This document shows positions 8,066 to 17,310 of a stretch of DNA of 64,000 nucleotides, piece after piece (within the stretch, counting starts at the first letter, position 1; each line of letters starts with the position of its first letter). The position numbers and the translations under genes are program-made. Source of the DNA: Pseudomonas lurida (GTDB lineage Bacteria; Pseudomonadota; Gammaproteobacteria; Pseudomonadales; Pseudomonadaceae); the NCBI RefSeq assembly GCF_002563895.1, contig NZ_PDJB01000001.1:541501-605500 (forward strand), in the 5' to 3' direction. The notes under the pieces are model-generated. The model saw nothing but the letters and a program-made list of their open reading frames with translations, made no database searches and was not told the origin of the DNA.

Positions 8066-10711
8066 TCAGCAGTCCAGTGGGTTGCGTTTTTCCGGGTTGA
8101 TCCCGAACTTGACGATAGCGTCTGCCACTACCTTAGGTTCGATCTCACCACGGTCAGCCAAGGCTTCCAGGGCTGCCAACACCACGAAATGACGGTCGAC
8201 TTCGAAGAAGTGACGCAGCTTCTTGCGGCTGTCACTGCGGCCGAAACCGTCGGTGCCCAGGACTTTGAATTCCTTGGACGGGACCCACTGGCGAATTTGT
8301 TCAGCAAACAGTTTCATGTAGTCGGTCGACGCGATCACCGGGCCTTTACGGCCGGTCAGGCACTCTTCGACGAAGGTGCGCTGTGGCTTCTGGCCAGGGT
8401 GCAGGCGGTTGTGACGCTCTACGGCCAGGCCGTCGCGACGCAGTTCGTTGAAGCTGGTAACGCTCCATACGTCAGCACCGACATTGAATTCGTCACGCAG
8501 GATCTTCGCCGCTTCACGCACTTCGCGCAGGATGGTGCCGGAGCCCATCAGCTGTACGTGGTGTGCCGCTTCCTTGGTGTCTTCTTCGAGCAGGTACATG
8601 CCCTTGATGATGCCTTCCTCGACACCGGCCGGCATGGCTGGCTGCTGGTAGGACTCGTTCATCACGGTGATGTAGTAGAAAACGTCCTGCTGCTCTTCGG
8701 TCATCTTCTTCATGCCGTCCTGGATGATCACCGCCAGCTCGTAGCCGTAGGTTGGATCAAAGGTGCGGCAGTTCGGGATGGTGGCAGCCAGGATGTGGCT
8801 GTGACCGTCTTCGTGTTGCAGGCCTTCGCCGTTCAGCGTGGTACGGCCGGCGGTGCCGCCGATCAGGAAGCCACGGGTACGGCTGTCGCCTGCTGCCCAA
8901 GCCAGGTCGCCGATACGCTGGAAGCCGAACATCGAGTAGAAGATGTAGAACGGCAGCATCGGCTGGTTGTGGCTGGAGTACGAAGTACCGGCAGCGATGA
9001 AGGAGCTCATGGCGCCCGCTTCGTTGATGCCTTCTTCGAGGATCTGGCCTTTCTTGTCTTCCTTGTAGAACATCACCTGGTCTTTATCGACTGGCTCGTA
9101 GAGCTGGCCGACAGAGGAGTAGATGCCCAACTGACGGAACATGCCTTCCATGCCGAAGGTACGGGCTTCGTCCGGGATGATCGGGACGATGCGCGGGCCG
9201 ATGTCCTTGTCCTTGACCAGTTGCGCGAGGATCCGCACAAAGGCCATGGTGGTGGAGATTTCACGGTCGCCCGAGCCATCCAGGATCGCCTTGAGGGTAT
9301 CCAGTGGCGGGGTCGGCACGCTGAAGCTGTTGGCGCGACGCTGTGGCACGAAACCACCCAGTGCGGCGCGGCGCTCGGCCAGGTAACGGGCTTCGGCGCT
9401 GTTCGGCTCTGGCTTGAAGAACGGCAGGTTCTCCAGCTCTTCGTCCTTGACCGGGATGTCGAAGCGGTCGCGGAACAGCTTCAGGCTGTCGACGTCGACT
9501 TTCTTGGTGTTGTGCGCAGTGTTCTTCGCTTCGCCGGCACCGGTGCCATAACCCTTGATGGTCTTGGCCAGGATGACAGTCGGTTGTTCTTTGTGGTTGA
9601 CCGCTTCGTGGTACGCCGCGTAGACCTTGTACGGGTCGTGGCCGCCACGGTTGAGTTTCCAGATCTCGTCGTCGGACAGGTCGGCAACCATCGCCTTGAG
9701 TTCAGGCGTGTTGAAGAAGTGTTCACGAACGAACGCGCCGTCTTTGGCCTTGTAGTTCTGGTACTCGCCGTCGATGACTTCGTCCATGCGACGTTGCAGG
9801 ATGCCGTCGACGTCCTTGGCCAGCAGTGGGTCCCAGAAACGGCCCCAGATGACTTTGGTTACGTTCCACTGGGCACCGCGGAACACGCCTTCGAGTTCCT
9901 GGATGATCTTGCCGTTGCCGCGAACCGGGCCGTCGAGGCGCTGCAGGTTGCAGTTGATGACGAAAATCAGGTTGTCCAGCTTCTCGCGGCCAGCCAGGGA
10001 GATGGCGCCCAGGGATTCCGGCTCGTCACACTCGCCGTCGCCCAGGAAGCACCAGACTTTCTGCTTGCCTTCAGGGATGAAGCCACGGGCTTCCAGGTAC
10101 TTCATGAAGCGTGCCTGGTAGATCGCCTGGATCGGGCCCAGGCCCATGGATACAGTCGGGAACTGCCAGAAATCGGGCATCAGCCAAGGGTGCGGGTACG
10201 ACGACAGGCCGTTACCGTCCACTTCCTGGCGGAAGTTGTTCATGTGTTCTTCGGTGATGCGGCCTTCCATGAACGCACGGGCGTAGACGCCTGGCGAGGT
10301 GTGGCCCTGGAAGTAGATCAGGTCGCCGCCGTGTTCGTCGGTCGGGGCCTGGAAGAAGTAGTTGAAGCCGATGTCATACAGGGTTGCGCTGGAAGCGAAG
10401 CTGGAGATGTGACCGCCCAGGTCCGAATCTTTCAAGTTCGTGCGCATTACCATCGCCATGGCGTTCCAACGTACCAGCGAGCGAATGCGGCGTTCCATGA
10501 ACAGGTCGCCAGGCATGCGTGCTTCGTGGGTAACGGGAATGGTGTTGCGGTATGGCGTAGTGATGGCGTAAGGCAGTTGCGAGCCGCTGCGGGTCGCAAG
10601 TTCGCCCATACGGGTCATCAGGTAGTGAGCACGGTCTTCGCCTTCTTTGTCGAGAACCGATTCCAGGGCGTCCAGCCATTCCTGGGTTTCGACGGGATCG
10701 AGGTCTTGCAT
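8066..10711 (-). CDS. aceE: Pyruvate dehydrogenase E1 component, homodimeric type
   Basis: Thiamine-diphosphate enzyme that decarboxylates pyruvate and acetylates the lipoyl group of AceF. From the ATG at 10711 the product is 881 residues, matching the pseudomonad family length, and begins M-Q-D-L-D-P-V-E-T-Q-E-W. This ATG has a GGAG seven bases upstream. An upstream in-frame ATG at 10786 would add 25 residues but has only a weak ribosome-binding site, so the shorter form is preferred. The ThDP motif G-D-G-E-C-D-E-P-E-S and the M-P-G-D-L-F-M-E-R-R-I segment are present. It is transcribed with aceF, and two operator-like palindromes sit 111-177 bp upstream. Confidence 0.96.
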   Translation of the reverse strand: MQDLDPVETQEWLDALESVLDKEGEDRAHYLMTRMGELATRSGSQLPYAITTPYRNTIPVTHEARMPGDLFMERRIRSLVRWNAMAMVMRTNLKDSDLGGHISSFASSATLYDIGFNYFFQAPTDEHGGDLIYFQGHTSPGVYARAFMEGRITEEHMNNFRQEVDGNGLSSYPHPWLMPDFWQFPTVSMGLGPIQAIYQARFMKYLEARGFIPEGKQKVWCFLGDGECDEPESLGAISLAGREKLDNLIFVINCNLQRLDGPVRGNGKIIQELEGVFRGAQWNVTKVIWGRFWDPLLAKDVDGILQRRMDEVIDGEYQNYKAKDGAFVREHFFNTPELKAMVADLSDDEIWKLNRGGHDPYKVYAAYHEAVNHKEQPTVILAKTIKGYGTGAGEAKNTAHNTKKVDVDSLKLFRDRFDIPVKDEELENLPFFKPEPNSAEARYLAERRAALGGFVPQRRANSFSVPTPPLDTLKAILDGSGDREISTTMAFVRILAQLVKDKDIGPRIVPIIPDEARTFGMEGMFRQLGIYSSVGQLYEPVDKDQVMFYKEDKKGQILEEGINEAGAMSSFIAAGTSYSSHNQPMLPFYIFYSMFGFQRIGDLAWAAGDSRTRGFLIGGTAGRTTLNGEGLQHEDGHSHILAATIPNCRTFDPTYGYELAVIIQDGMKKMTEEQQDVFYYITVMNESYQQPAMPAGVEEGIIKGMYLLEEDTKEAAHHVQLMGSGTILREVREAAKILRDEFNVGADVWSVTSFNELRRDGLAVERHNRLHPGQKPQRTFVEECLTGRKGPVIASTDYMKLFAEQIRQWVPSKEFKVLGTDGFGRSDSRKKLRHFFEVDRHFVVLAALEALADRGEIEPKVVADAIVKFGINPEKRNPLDC

Positions 10712-10821
10712 GGCTTGCTCCAGGGCGGAAAGGCTACCAGAATCGGTTGCCTGAAGTTTGCGACTGGCCTTGTGGGCAGACGACATAAATTCTTGGATGG
10801 CCGAAGGTTGCTTCGGCGTCC

Positions 10822-10836
10822 TGTAGTTTTACTACA
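10822..10836. promoter_or_regulatory. Operator-like perfect palindrome, site 1 of 2 (aceE upstream)
   Basis: TGTAGTTTTACTACA is a perfect 6-3-6 palindrome. The core xGT-N3-ACx spacing is the pattern bound by FadR-subfamily GntR regulators (for example E. coli PdhR, GGT-N3-ACC). Its centre is 52 bp from site 2, about five helical turns. The regulator is not identified. Confidence 0.6.
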
Positions 10837-10873
10837 AATCGTCGGCCATTTCAGCCTTTCGAATGTATATACG

Positions 10874-10888
10874 AGTAGTAAAACTACA
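10874..10888. promoter_or_regulatory. Operator-like palindrome, site 2 of 2 (aceE upstream)
   Basis: AGTAGTAAAACTACA: the inner 13 bp (10875-10887) are perfectly palindromic. Read on the minus strand it matches site 1 at 14 of 15 bases. It shares the GT-N3-AC core. Confidence 0.58.
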
Positions 10889-10988
10889 CAAGACTGAGCG
10901 TATGGCTCGGTCTGGCTGGTGAGCATAATCGTTATTGTTGATCTTTTGCGAACAAGAAAAGGTGAAAGTTTGATGTTGGCTGCCAAAA

Positions 10989-11002
10989 TGAAATTAATTT
11001 CA
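10989..11002. promoter_or_regulatory. AT-rich palindrome in the aceE-glnE gap
   Basis: TGAAATTAATTTCA is a perfect 14-bp palindrome lying 93 bp before glnE in an AT-rich stretch of the divergent aceE/glnE gap. It could be a regulator site or part of an UP element; nothing assigns it. The gap also has a small GCCGAAG-GTTG-CTTCGGC hairpin (10800-10817) and no visible gene. Confidence 0.3.
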
Positions 11003-11094
11003 GCTATTTCTAACCTTTGTTCGACAGTCCTTCACCGAGCGTGGTTCTTGCGTTCACAGCAACACGCCATTTACACGCCGATCAAGGATAGACC

Positions 11095-14034
11095 ATGAGC
11101 CTTCCAACACTGGCTGAATTACCCGCCATTCTCTTGCCAAAAGCCCAGCGGGCCGAGCAGTCATTTCGTGACGCAGTGGCCGCGCTGGACGACGATCATG
11201 GACTTTCTGCGTGGACGCCGCAACGGTGGGCCGACTTCGTCCGCGTGTGCGCAGCCAGTGATTTCGTCATTGAACAGAGTGTTCGTGACCCTTTGATGTT
11301 GCTGGAGCTGGTGGCCTGGGGCGAGTTGGACCGCGGCTTCGCGCCCGGCGAGCTGTGTGGGCAAATAGCTGGCGCCGTGCAACAAGCCGAAACAGAAGAC
11401 GAGCTGGGTCGTGTACTGCGTCGCCAGCGCACGCGCCAGCAAGTGCGCATCATCTGGCGCGACCTGACCCGCCAGGCGGACCTGGTGCAAACCTGTCGTG
11501 ACCTCTCCGATATGGCGGACGCCAGCATCGACCAGGCCTACCAGTGGCTGTACCAGCGCCACTGCGTGCAGTTCGGCACGCCTACCGGGCGGCGCAGCGG
11601 CGAGCCGCAGCACATGGTCATCCTCGGCATGGGCAAGCTCGGTGCGGTGGAGCTGAACCTCTCGTCCGATATCGACCTGATCTTCGCCTACCCCGAAGGT
11701 GGCGAAACCGTGGGCGTCAAACGCTCCCTGGACAATCAGGAATTTTTTATTCGCCTTGGTCAAAAACTGATCAAGGCCCTCGACCCGATGACCGTCGATG
11801 GCTTCGTGTTTCGCGTCGACATGCGCCTGCGTCCCTACGGCTCGGCGGGCGCGCTGGTGCTCAGCTTCAACGCGCTGGAGCAGTACTACCAGGACCAGGG
11901 CCGCGACTGGGAACGCTACGCGATGATCAAGGCACGGGTCGTTGCCGGCGACCAGGTAGCGGGCGCGCAACTGCTCGACATGCTCCGGCCATTCGTCTAC
12001 CGCCGTTATCTGGACTTCTCCGCCATCGAAGCGCTGCGCACCATGAAGCAATTGATCCAGCAAGAAGTGCGGCGCAAAGGCATGGCCGACAACATCAAGC
12101 TGGGCTCGGGTGGTATCCGCGAAGTGGAGTTCATCGCCCAGGCATTCCAGCTGATCCATGGCGGGCGCGACCTGAGCCTGCAGCAGCGGCCGCTGCTCAA
12201 GGTGCTCGGTACCCTGGAGGGCCAGGGCTACCTGCCGCCCGCTGTGATTGCCGAATTGCGCAATGGCTACGAATTCCTGCGTTACACCGAGCACGCCATC
12301 CAGGCGATAGCCGACCGCCAAACACAAATGCTGCCCGATAGCCCGGAAGACCAGGCGCGCATTGCCTTTATGCTGGGGTTTGCCGACTGGGCGGCTTTCC
12401 ATGAGCGCCTGATGTACTGGCGCGGTCGTGTGGACTGGCATTTCCGCCAGGTAATTGCCGATCCTGATGAAGAAGAGGGCGAAGAAAGCGAATTGGTAGT
12501 GGGCGGTGAGTGGTTGCCGCTGTGGGAAGAGTCCCAGGACGAAGACGCCGCCTGTCGCCAATTGGCCGAGGGCGGCTTCAGCGACGCGACCAAGGCTCTC
12601 AAGGCCCTGGCCGGACTGCGCAACAGCCCGCAACTGCGCGCCATGCAGCGCCTGGGCCGCGAACGGCTGGATGCGTTTATCCCGCGCCTGCTCGCCCAAG
12701 CGGTCGAGCACGCCAACCCGGACCTGGTGCTCGAACGCGTGCTGCCATTGGTGGAGGCCGTCGCCCGGCGTTCCGCCTACCTGGTACTGCTCACGGAAAA
12801 CCCCGACGCCTTGCGTCGCCTGTTGACCCTGTGCGCCGCCAGCCCGTGGATCGCCGAGCAGATCACGCGTTTCCCGCTGCTGCTCGACGAATTGCTCAAC
12901 GAAGGCCGCCTGTTCAAACCGCCGTTGGCGCCAGAGCTGGCGGCCGAGTTGCGCGAGCGCCTGACGCGCATCCCGGAAGACGACCTCGAGCAACAAATGG
13001 AAGCCTTGCGTCACTTCAAGTTGGCCCACCGCCTACGCGTCGCCGCCTCGGAAATCGCGGGCAGCCTGCCGTTGATGAAGGTCAGCGACTACCTCACCTG
13101 GCTCGCCGAGGCGATTCTCGAGCAAGTGCTGGCCCTGGCCTGGCGCCAGACCGTCGCGCGCCACGGCTCGCCGCAGCGGTTGGACGGCACCCTGTGCGAT
13201 CCCGGGTTCATCATTGTCGGTTATGGGAAAGTCGGCGGGATCGAACTGGGGCATGGTTCGGACCTGGACCTGGTGTTTATCCATGATGGCGATCCCCAGG
13301 CGGAAACCGACGGCGCCAAGCCCATCGACGGCGCGCAGTTCTTCACGCGCCTGGGCCAGCGCATCATTCATTTGCTGACCACCCAGACCAACTCGGGACA
13401 GCTGTATGAAGTGGACATGCGCCTGCGACCTTCCGGTGCCTCCGGGCTGCTGGTCAGTTCCCTGGGGGCGTTTGATCGTTATCAACAAAATGAAGCCTGG
13501 ACCTGGGAACATCAGGCCCTGATCCGCGCCCGGGTGCTGGTGGGCAGCCGGGATGTGGGCGAGGCATTCGAGCAGGTGCGGGCTAAAGTATTGGGGCGCG
13601 AACGGGACCTGGTGAAGCTGCGCCAGGAGGTCAGTGAGATGCGCGCCAAGATGCGTGACAACCTGGGCACCAAGGGCACGGCGGCCGGCACCGGCGCCAA
13701 TGCCTTCGAAGCCACGGCGCTGTTCGACCTGAAGCAGGATGCCGGAGGTATCGTCGATATTGAATTTATGGTGCAATACGCGGCTTTGGCGTGGTCTGCG
13801 CAACATCCTTCGTTGCTGCGCTATACCGACAATATCCGCATTCTGGAAGGCCTGGAGCAGGTAGGCTTGATGCCCGCCGCCGACGCCCATCTGCTGCGCG
13901 AGGTGTATAAGGCCTACCGTTCCGCTGCACACCGCCAGGCCTTGCAGAACGAGGCCGGTACGGTAGCCGGGGATCAGTTCGCCGACGAACGGCGCCAGGT
14001 GATGCGAATCTGGCAGGAGCTGGGGTTGAGCTGA
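11095..14034 (+). CDS. glnE: Bifunctional glutamine synthetase adenylyltransferase/deadenylase
   Basis: Controls glutamine synthetase by attaching or removing AMP in response to PII and glutamine. The 979 residues are typical. There are two nucleotidyltransferase modules. The N-terminal deadenylase module carries G-M-G-K-L-G-A-V-E-L-N-L-S-S-D-I-D-L (about 176-193). The C-terminal adenylylase module carries G-Y-G-K-V-G-G-I-E-L-G-H-G-S-D-L-D-L. Both keep the paired aspartates of the D-x-D metal site. The ATG has an AAGGA site upstream. The LPS operon starts 54 bp downstream, with a G+C hairpin between them. The same glnE-waaF order is remembered from PAO1. Confidence 0.97.
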   Translation: MSLPTLAELPAILLPKAQRAEQSFRDAVAALDDDHGLSAWTPQRWADFVRVCAASDFVIEQSVRDPLMLLELVAWGELDRGFAPGELCGQIAGAVQQAETEDELGRVLRRQRTRQQVRIIWRDLTRQADLVQTCRDLSDMADASIDQAYQWLYQRHCVQFGTPTGRRSGEPQHMVILGMGKLGAVELNLSSDIDLIFAYPEGGETVGVKRSLDNQEFFIRLGQKLIKALDPMTVDGFVFRVDMRLRPYGSAGALVLSFNALEQYYQDQGRDWERYAMIKARVVAGDQVAGAQLLDMLRPFVYRRYLDFSAIEALRTMKQLIQQEVRRKGMADNIKLGSGGIREVEFIAQAFQLIHGGRDLSLQQRPLLKVLGTLEGQGYLPPAVIAELRNGYEFLRYTEHAIQAIADRQTQMLPDSPEDQARIAFMLGFADWAAFHERLMYWRGRVDWHFRQVIADPDEEEGEESELVVGGEWLPLWEESQDEDAACRQLAEGGFSDATKALKALAGLRNSPQLRAMQRLGRERLDAFIPRLLAQAVEHANPDLVLERVLPLVEAVARRSAYLVLLTENPDALRRLLTLCAASPWIAEQITRFPLLLDELLNEGRLFKPPLAPELAAELRERLTRIPEDDLEQQMEALRHFKLAHRLRVAASEIAGSLPLMKVSDYLTWLAEAILEQVLALAWRQTVARHGSPQRLDGTLCDPGFIIVGYGKVGGIELGHGSDLDLVFIHDGDPQAETDGAKPIDGAQFFTRLGQRIIHLLTTQTNSGQLYEVDMRLRPSGASGLLVSSLGAFDRYQQNEAWTWEHQALIRARVLVGSRDVGEAFEQVRAKVLGRERDLVKLRQEVSEMRAKMRDNLGTKGTAAGTGANAFEATALFDLKQDAGGIVDIEFMVQYAALAWSAQHPSLLRYTDNIRILEGLEQVGLMPAADAHLLREVYKAYRSAAHRQALQNEAGTVAGDQFADERRQVMRIWQELGLS

Positions 14035-14046
14035 AACACTATTACG

Positions 14047-14070
14047 GCGGGGAGGCATAGGCCTCCCCGC
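14047..14070 (+). terminator. Hairpin after glnE, possible terminator
   Basis: A perfect 10-bp stem (GCGGGGAGGC-ATAG-GCCTCCCCGC) begins 12 bp past the glnE stop. It is followed by ATCGTTTG, so the U-tract is weak. It may separate glnE from waaF or only attenuate read-through. Confidence 0.6.
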
Positions 14071-14088
14071 ATCGTTTGTGGAAACTAC

Positions 14089-15123
14089 ATGAATATTCTG
14101 ATCGTTGGGCCCAGTTGGGTCGGTGACATGGTGATGGCGCAGACACTGTTCCAGTGCCTGAAGCAACGTCATCCCGACTGCCAAATCGACGTGCTCGCCC
14201 CTGAGTGGAGCCGGCCGATCCTTGAGCGCATGCCCGAGGTGCGCAAGGCCTTGAGCTTCCCGCTCGGCCACGGTGCCCTGGAACTGGCGACCCGCCGTCG
14301 CATCGGTAAATCCCTGGCGGGTGCTTACGACCAGGCGATCCTGCTGCCCAACTCGCTCAAATCCGCACTGGTGCCGTACTTCGCCGGCATCCCCAAGCGC
14401 ACCGGCTGGCGTGGCGAGTTTCGCTACGTGCTGCTCAATGACGTGCGCACGCTGGACAAGGCCCGCTACCCACTGATGATCGAACGCTTCATGGCCCTGG
14501 CCTACGCGCCAGGCGCCGAGTTGCCCAAGCCGTACCCGCGCCCGAGCCTGCAGATCGACCCGCTGAGCCGCGACGCCGCCCTGGCCAAGTTCGGCCTGAC
14601 CCTGGATCGCCCGGTATTGGCCTTGTGCCCCGGCGCCGAGTTTGGCGAGTCCAAGCGCTGGCCGTCAGAGCACTACGCCAAGGTCGCCGAGACCAAGATC
14701 CGCGAAGGCTGGCAGGTGTGGCTGTTTGGTTCGAAGAAGGACCACCCCGTGGGTGAGGACATTCGCCAGCGCCTGATCCCTGGCCTGCGCGAAGAAGCCG
14801 TGAACCTCAGTGGCGACACATCCCTGGCCGAGGCCATCGACCTGCTGTCCTGCGCCGATTCGGTGGTGTCCAACGACTCCGGCCTGATGCACGTGGCCGC
14901 AGCGCTGAACCGTCCCTTGGTGGCGGTGTACGGTTCCACCTCGCCGGGCTTCACCCCGCCGCTGGCCGACCAGGTCGAAGTGGTGCGCCTGGGCCTGGAT
15001 TGCAGCCCGTGCTTTGATCGCACCTGCCGTTTCGGTCACTACAACTGCATGCGCCAATTGCTGCCGCAGCCGGTGAACGAAGCCTTGCAGCGGTTGCAAG
15101 GCTCTGTGGTCGAGGTCCGATAG
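14089..15123 (+). CDS. waaF: ADP-heptose:LPS heptosyltransferase II
   Basis: GT9-family inner-membrane-associated enzyme that adds the second L-glycero-D-manno-heptose to the LPS inner core. The 344 residues fit the family. The N-terminus M-N-I-L-I-V-G-P-S-W-V-G-D-M-V-M-A-Q is characteristic. The C-terminal domain holds the donor-binding L-C-P-G-A-E-F-G-E-S-K-R-W-P segment and V-S-N-D-S-G-L-M-H-V-A-A-A. A Cys-rich tail (C-S-P-C-F-D-R-T-C) is typical of WaaF. It heads the LPS-core operon, and waaC starts 1 bp after its stop codon. ADP-heptose would come from HldE, encoded about 22 kb downstream. Confidence 0.95.
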   Translation: MNILIVGPSWVGDMVMAQTLFQCLKQRHPDCQIDVLAPEWSRPILERMPEVRKALSFPLGHGALELATRRRIGKSLAGAYDQAILLPNSLKSALVPYFAGIPKRTGWRGEFRYVLLNDVRTLDKARYPLMIERFMALAYAPGAELPKPYPRPSLQIDPLSRDAALAKFGLTLDRPVLALCPGAEFGESKRWPSEHYAKVAETKIREGWQVWLFGSKKDHPVGEDIRQRLIPGLREEAVNLSGDTSLAEAIDLLSCADSVVSNDSGLMHVAAALNRPLVAVYGSTSPGFTPPLADQVEVVRLGLDCSPCFDRTCRFGHYNCMRQLLPQPVNEALQRLQGSVVEVR

Positions 15124-15124
15124 T

Positions 15125-16186
15125 TTGCGCGTACTGGTAATCAAGACCTCATCCCTGGGCGACGTGATCCATGCCTTGCCGGCGTTGACCGATGCCGCGC
15201 GGGCGATCCCCGGCATTCAATTTGACTGGGTGGTGGAAGAAGGCTTCGCCGAGATTCCCACCTGGCATCCGGCGGTGGACAAGGTGATTCCGGTGGCGAT
15301 CCGCCGCTGGCGCAAGAACCTCTGGCAGACCCTCAAGAGTGGCGAGTGGCGACGTTTCAAGCAGCGCATCCAGTCGACCAAATACGACTTGGTGATCGAC
15401 GCCCAGGGCCTGCTCAAAAGCGCCTGGTTGACCCGCTATGTAAGGGCTCCCGTCGCTGGCTTCGACAAAAACTCTGCGCGTGAGCCGTTCGCGGCGCGCT
15501 TCTACTCCCGGCGCCTGGCCGTGGCCCGTGGGCAACACGCGGTGGAGCGTCTGCGCCAGTTGTTCGCCGTTGCGCTCGGCTATGACTTGCCCAAGGGCTT
15601 GGGCGACTACGGTTTGAGCGTCGACAAGCTGCTCGGCCTGCCGCCCAAGAAACCGTTCGTACTGCTGTTGCATGGCACCACCTGGGACACCAAGCACTGG
15701 CCTGAAGCCTACTGGCGTGAACTGGCCGAGCGCATGGGGCGCCTGGGCGTGGACGTGAAGTTGCCCTGGGGCAATGCCGATGAAAAAGCCCGCGCCGAAC
15801 GCCTGGCCCATGGCCTGCAAAACGCCGAGGTGCTGCCCAAATTGAACCTGGCCGGTGTCGCCCGTGTACTGGCCGGTGCCCGCGCCTGTGTGGCGGTGGA
15901 CACCGGCCTCGGCCACCTGGCCGCCGCGCTGGATGTGCCGACCATTTCCCTGTTCGGCCCAACCAACCCGGGCCTCACCGGTGCCTACGGCAAGGGCCAG
16001 ATTCACTTGGCCAGCGACTTCCCCTGCGCGCCGTGCCTGCAAAAGCACTGTACCTATCAACCGACAGCCGACGACTTGCGTCGGTTCGACATCAAGCGCG
16101 AGTCGCCCCTATGCTTCACGCGCTTGAACCCTGAGCGTGTGGCCAGCCGACTGAGCACGTTGTTATTGGCTGAGGAGCTGCACTGA
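15125..16186 (+). CDS. waaC: ADP-heptose:LPS heptosyltransferase I
   Basis: GT9 enzyme that transfers the first heptose onto Kdo2-lipid A. The 353-residue protein starts M-R-V-L-V-I-K-T-S-S-L-G-D-V-I-H-A-L-P, the hallmark of WaaC. It has a donor-binding H-G-T-T-W-D-T-K-H-W-P segment and C-V-A-V-D-T-G-L-G-H-L-A-A-A-L. The start is TTG at 15125, with GAGG nine bases upstream. TTG is unusual but is the only start that keeps the conserved N-terminus. The gene follows waaF with 1 bp between stop and start and overlaps waaG by 1 bp (TGATG), so translational coupling is likely. Confidence 0.95.
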   Translation: MRVLVIKTSSLGDVIHALPALTDAARAIPGIQFDWVVEEGFAEIPTWHPAVDKVIPVAIRRWRKNLWQTLKSGEWRRFKQRIQSTKYDLVIDAQGLLKSAWLTRYVRAPVAGFDKNSAREPFAARFYSRRLAVARGQHAVERLRQLFAVALGYDLPKGLGDYGLSVDKLLGLPPKKPFVLLLHGTTWDTKHWPEAYWRELAERMGRLGVDVKLPWGNADEKARAERLAHGLQNAEVLPKLNLAGVARVLAGARACVAVDTGLGHLAAALDVPTISLFGPTNPGLTGAYGKGQIHLASDFPCAPCLQKHCTYQPTADDLRRFDIKRESPLCFTRLNPERVASRLSTLLLAEELH

Positions 16187-17310
16187 TGCAACTGGCTTTT
16201 GTTCTATACAAATATTTCCCCTTCGGTGGCCTGCAGCGCGATTTCATGCGCATCGCCCTGGAGTGCCAGCAGCGCGGCCACCAGATTCGTGTCTACACGC
16301 TGATCTGGGAAGGTGATATCCCGCCCGGCTTCGAAGTGCTGGTGGCACCGGTCAAGGCATTCTTCAACCACCGGCGCAACGAGAAGCTCAGCGCCTGGAT
16401 GGCTGCCGACCTGGCCAAGCGCCCGGTGGACCGCCTGATCGGTTTCAACAAAATGCCCGGGCTGGACGTGTACTACGCCGCCGACGGCTGCTTTGAAGAC
16501 AAGGCGCAAAACCTGCGCCACTCGCTGTACCGCTATTTCGGTCGCTACCAGCACTTTGCCGAGTACGAACGTGCGGTGTTTGCCAAGGATGCCAAGACCG
16601 AAGTCCTGATGATTTCCGAAGTGCAGCAGCCGCTGTTCATCAAGCATTACGACACGCCGCTGGAACGCTTCCACCTGCTGCCGCCGGGCATTGCCCAGGA
16701 CCGCCGCGCACCGCCGAATGCCGCCGAGATTCGCGAGGGTTTCCGCAAGGAATTCAACCTGGGCGACGACGACCTGCTGCTGGTACAAATCGGTTCGGGC
16801 TTCAAGACCAAGGGCGTCGATCGCAGCCTCAAGGCCGTGGCCGCGTTGCCGTCCGAGCTGAAAAAACGCACGCGACTGTTTGTAATCGGCCAGGACGACC
16901 CCAAAGTATTCCAGCTGCAAAGCGCGACGCTGGGGCTGGGGGACAACGTGCAGTTCCTCAAGGGCCGCAGCGATATCCCGCGTTTCCTGCTGGGCGCCGA
17001 CCTGTTGATCCACCCGGCGTACAACGAGAACACGGGCACTGTGTTGCTCGAAGCCCTGGTGGCCGGGTTGCCGGTGCTGGTCTCGGCCGTGTGTGGGTAT
17101 GCCCACTACATCGCTGAAGCCGACAGTGGCCTGGTGCTGGATGAGCCGTTCGAACAGCACCAGCTTAACCAGTACCTGACGCACATGCTCACCGACACTG
17201 CACAGCGCGCGGCCTGGAGCCGCAATGGGTTGGCCTACGCCGAGACGGCCGACCTCTACAGCATGCCGCAGCACGCTGCGGATGTGATTCTGGCGGAGCC
17301 AAAACGATGA
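16186..17310 (+). CDS. waaG: UDP-glucose:(heptosyl)LPS alpha-1,3-glucosyltransferase-type core enzyme
   Basis: GT4 glycosyltransferase that adds the first outer-core hexose to heptose II (in P. aeruginosa this residue is a galactosamine, so the sugar is uncertain here). The 374 residues fit. It starts M-Q-L-A-F-V-L-Y-K-Y-F-P-F-G-G-L-Q-R-D-F, the acceptor-side G-G-L-Q-R motif. The C-terminal domain has the E-x7-E donor motif in Y-N-E-N-T-G-T-V-L-L-E-A. Sharing TGATG with waaC and ATGA with waaP puts it in the middle of a coupled operon. Confidence 0.94.
   Translation: MQLAFVLYKYFPFGGLQRDFMRIALECQQRGHQIRVYTLIWEGDIPPGFEVLVAPVKAFFNHRRNEKLSAWMAADLAKRPVDRLIGFNKMPGLDVYYAADGCFEDKAQNLRHSLYRYFGRYQHFAEYERAVFAKDAKTEVLMISEVQQPLFIKHYDTPLERFHLLPPGIAQDRRAPPNAAEIREGFRKEFNLGDDDLLLVQIGSGFKTKGVDRSLKAVAALPSELKKRTRLFVIGQDDPKVFQLQSATLGLGDNVQFLKGRSDIPRFLLGADLLIHPAYNENTGTVLLEALVAGLPVLVSAVCGYAHYIAEADSGLVLDEPFEQHQLNQYLTHMLTDTAQRAAWSRNGLAYAETADLYSMPQHAADVILAEPKR

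Noticed and set aside
8189..10897. A 902-codon open frame opposite aceE
   Set aside because: Same explanation: aceE is unambiguous by motif and length, and the antisense translation has no domain features.
11161..13029. Long antisense frames opposite glnE and other genes (for example parE and waaL)
   Set aside because: Third-position G/C bias suppresses stop codons on the opposite strand across this genome; none has independent support.
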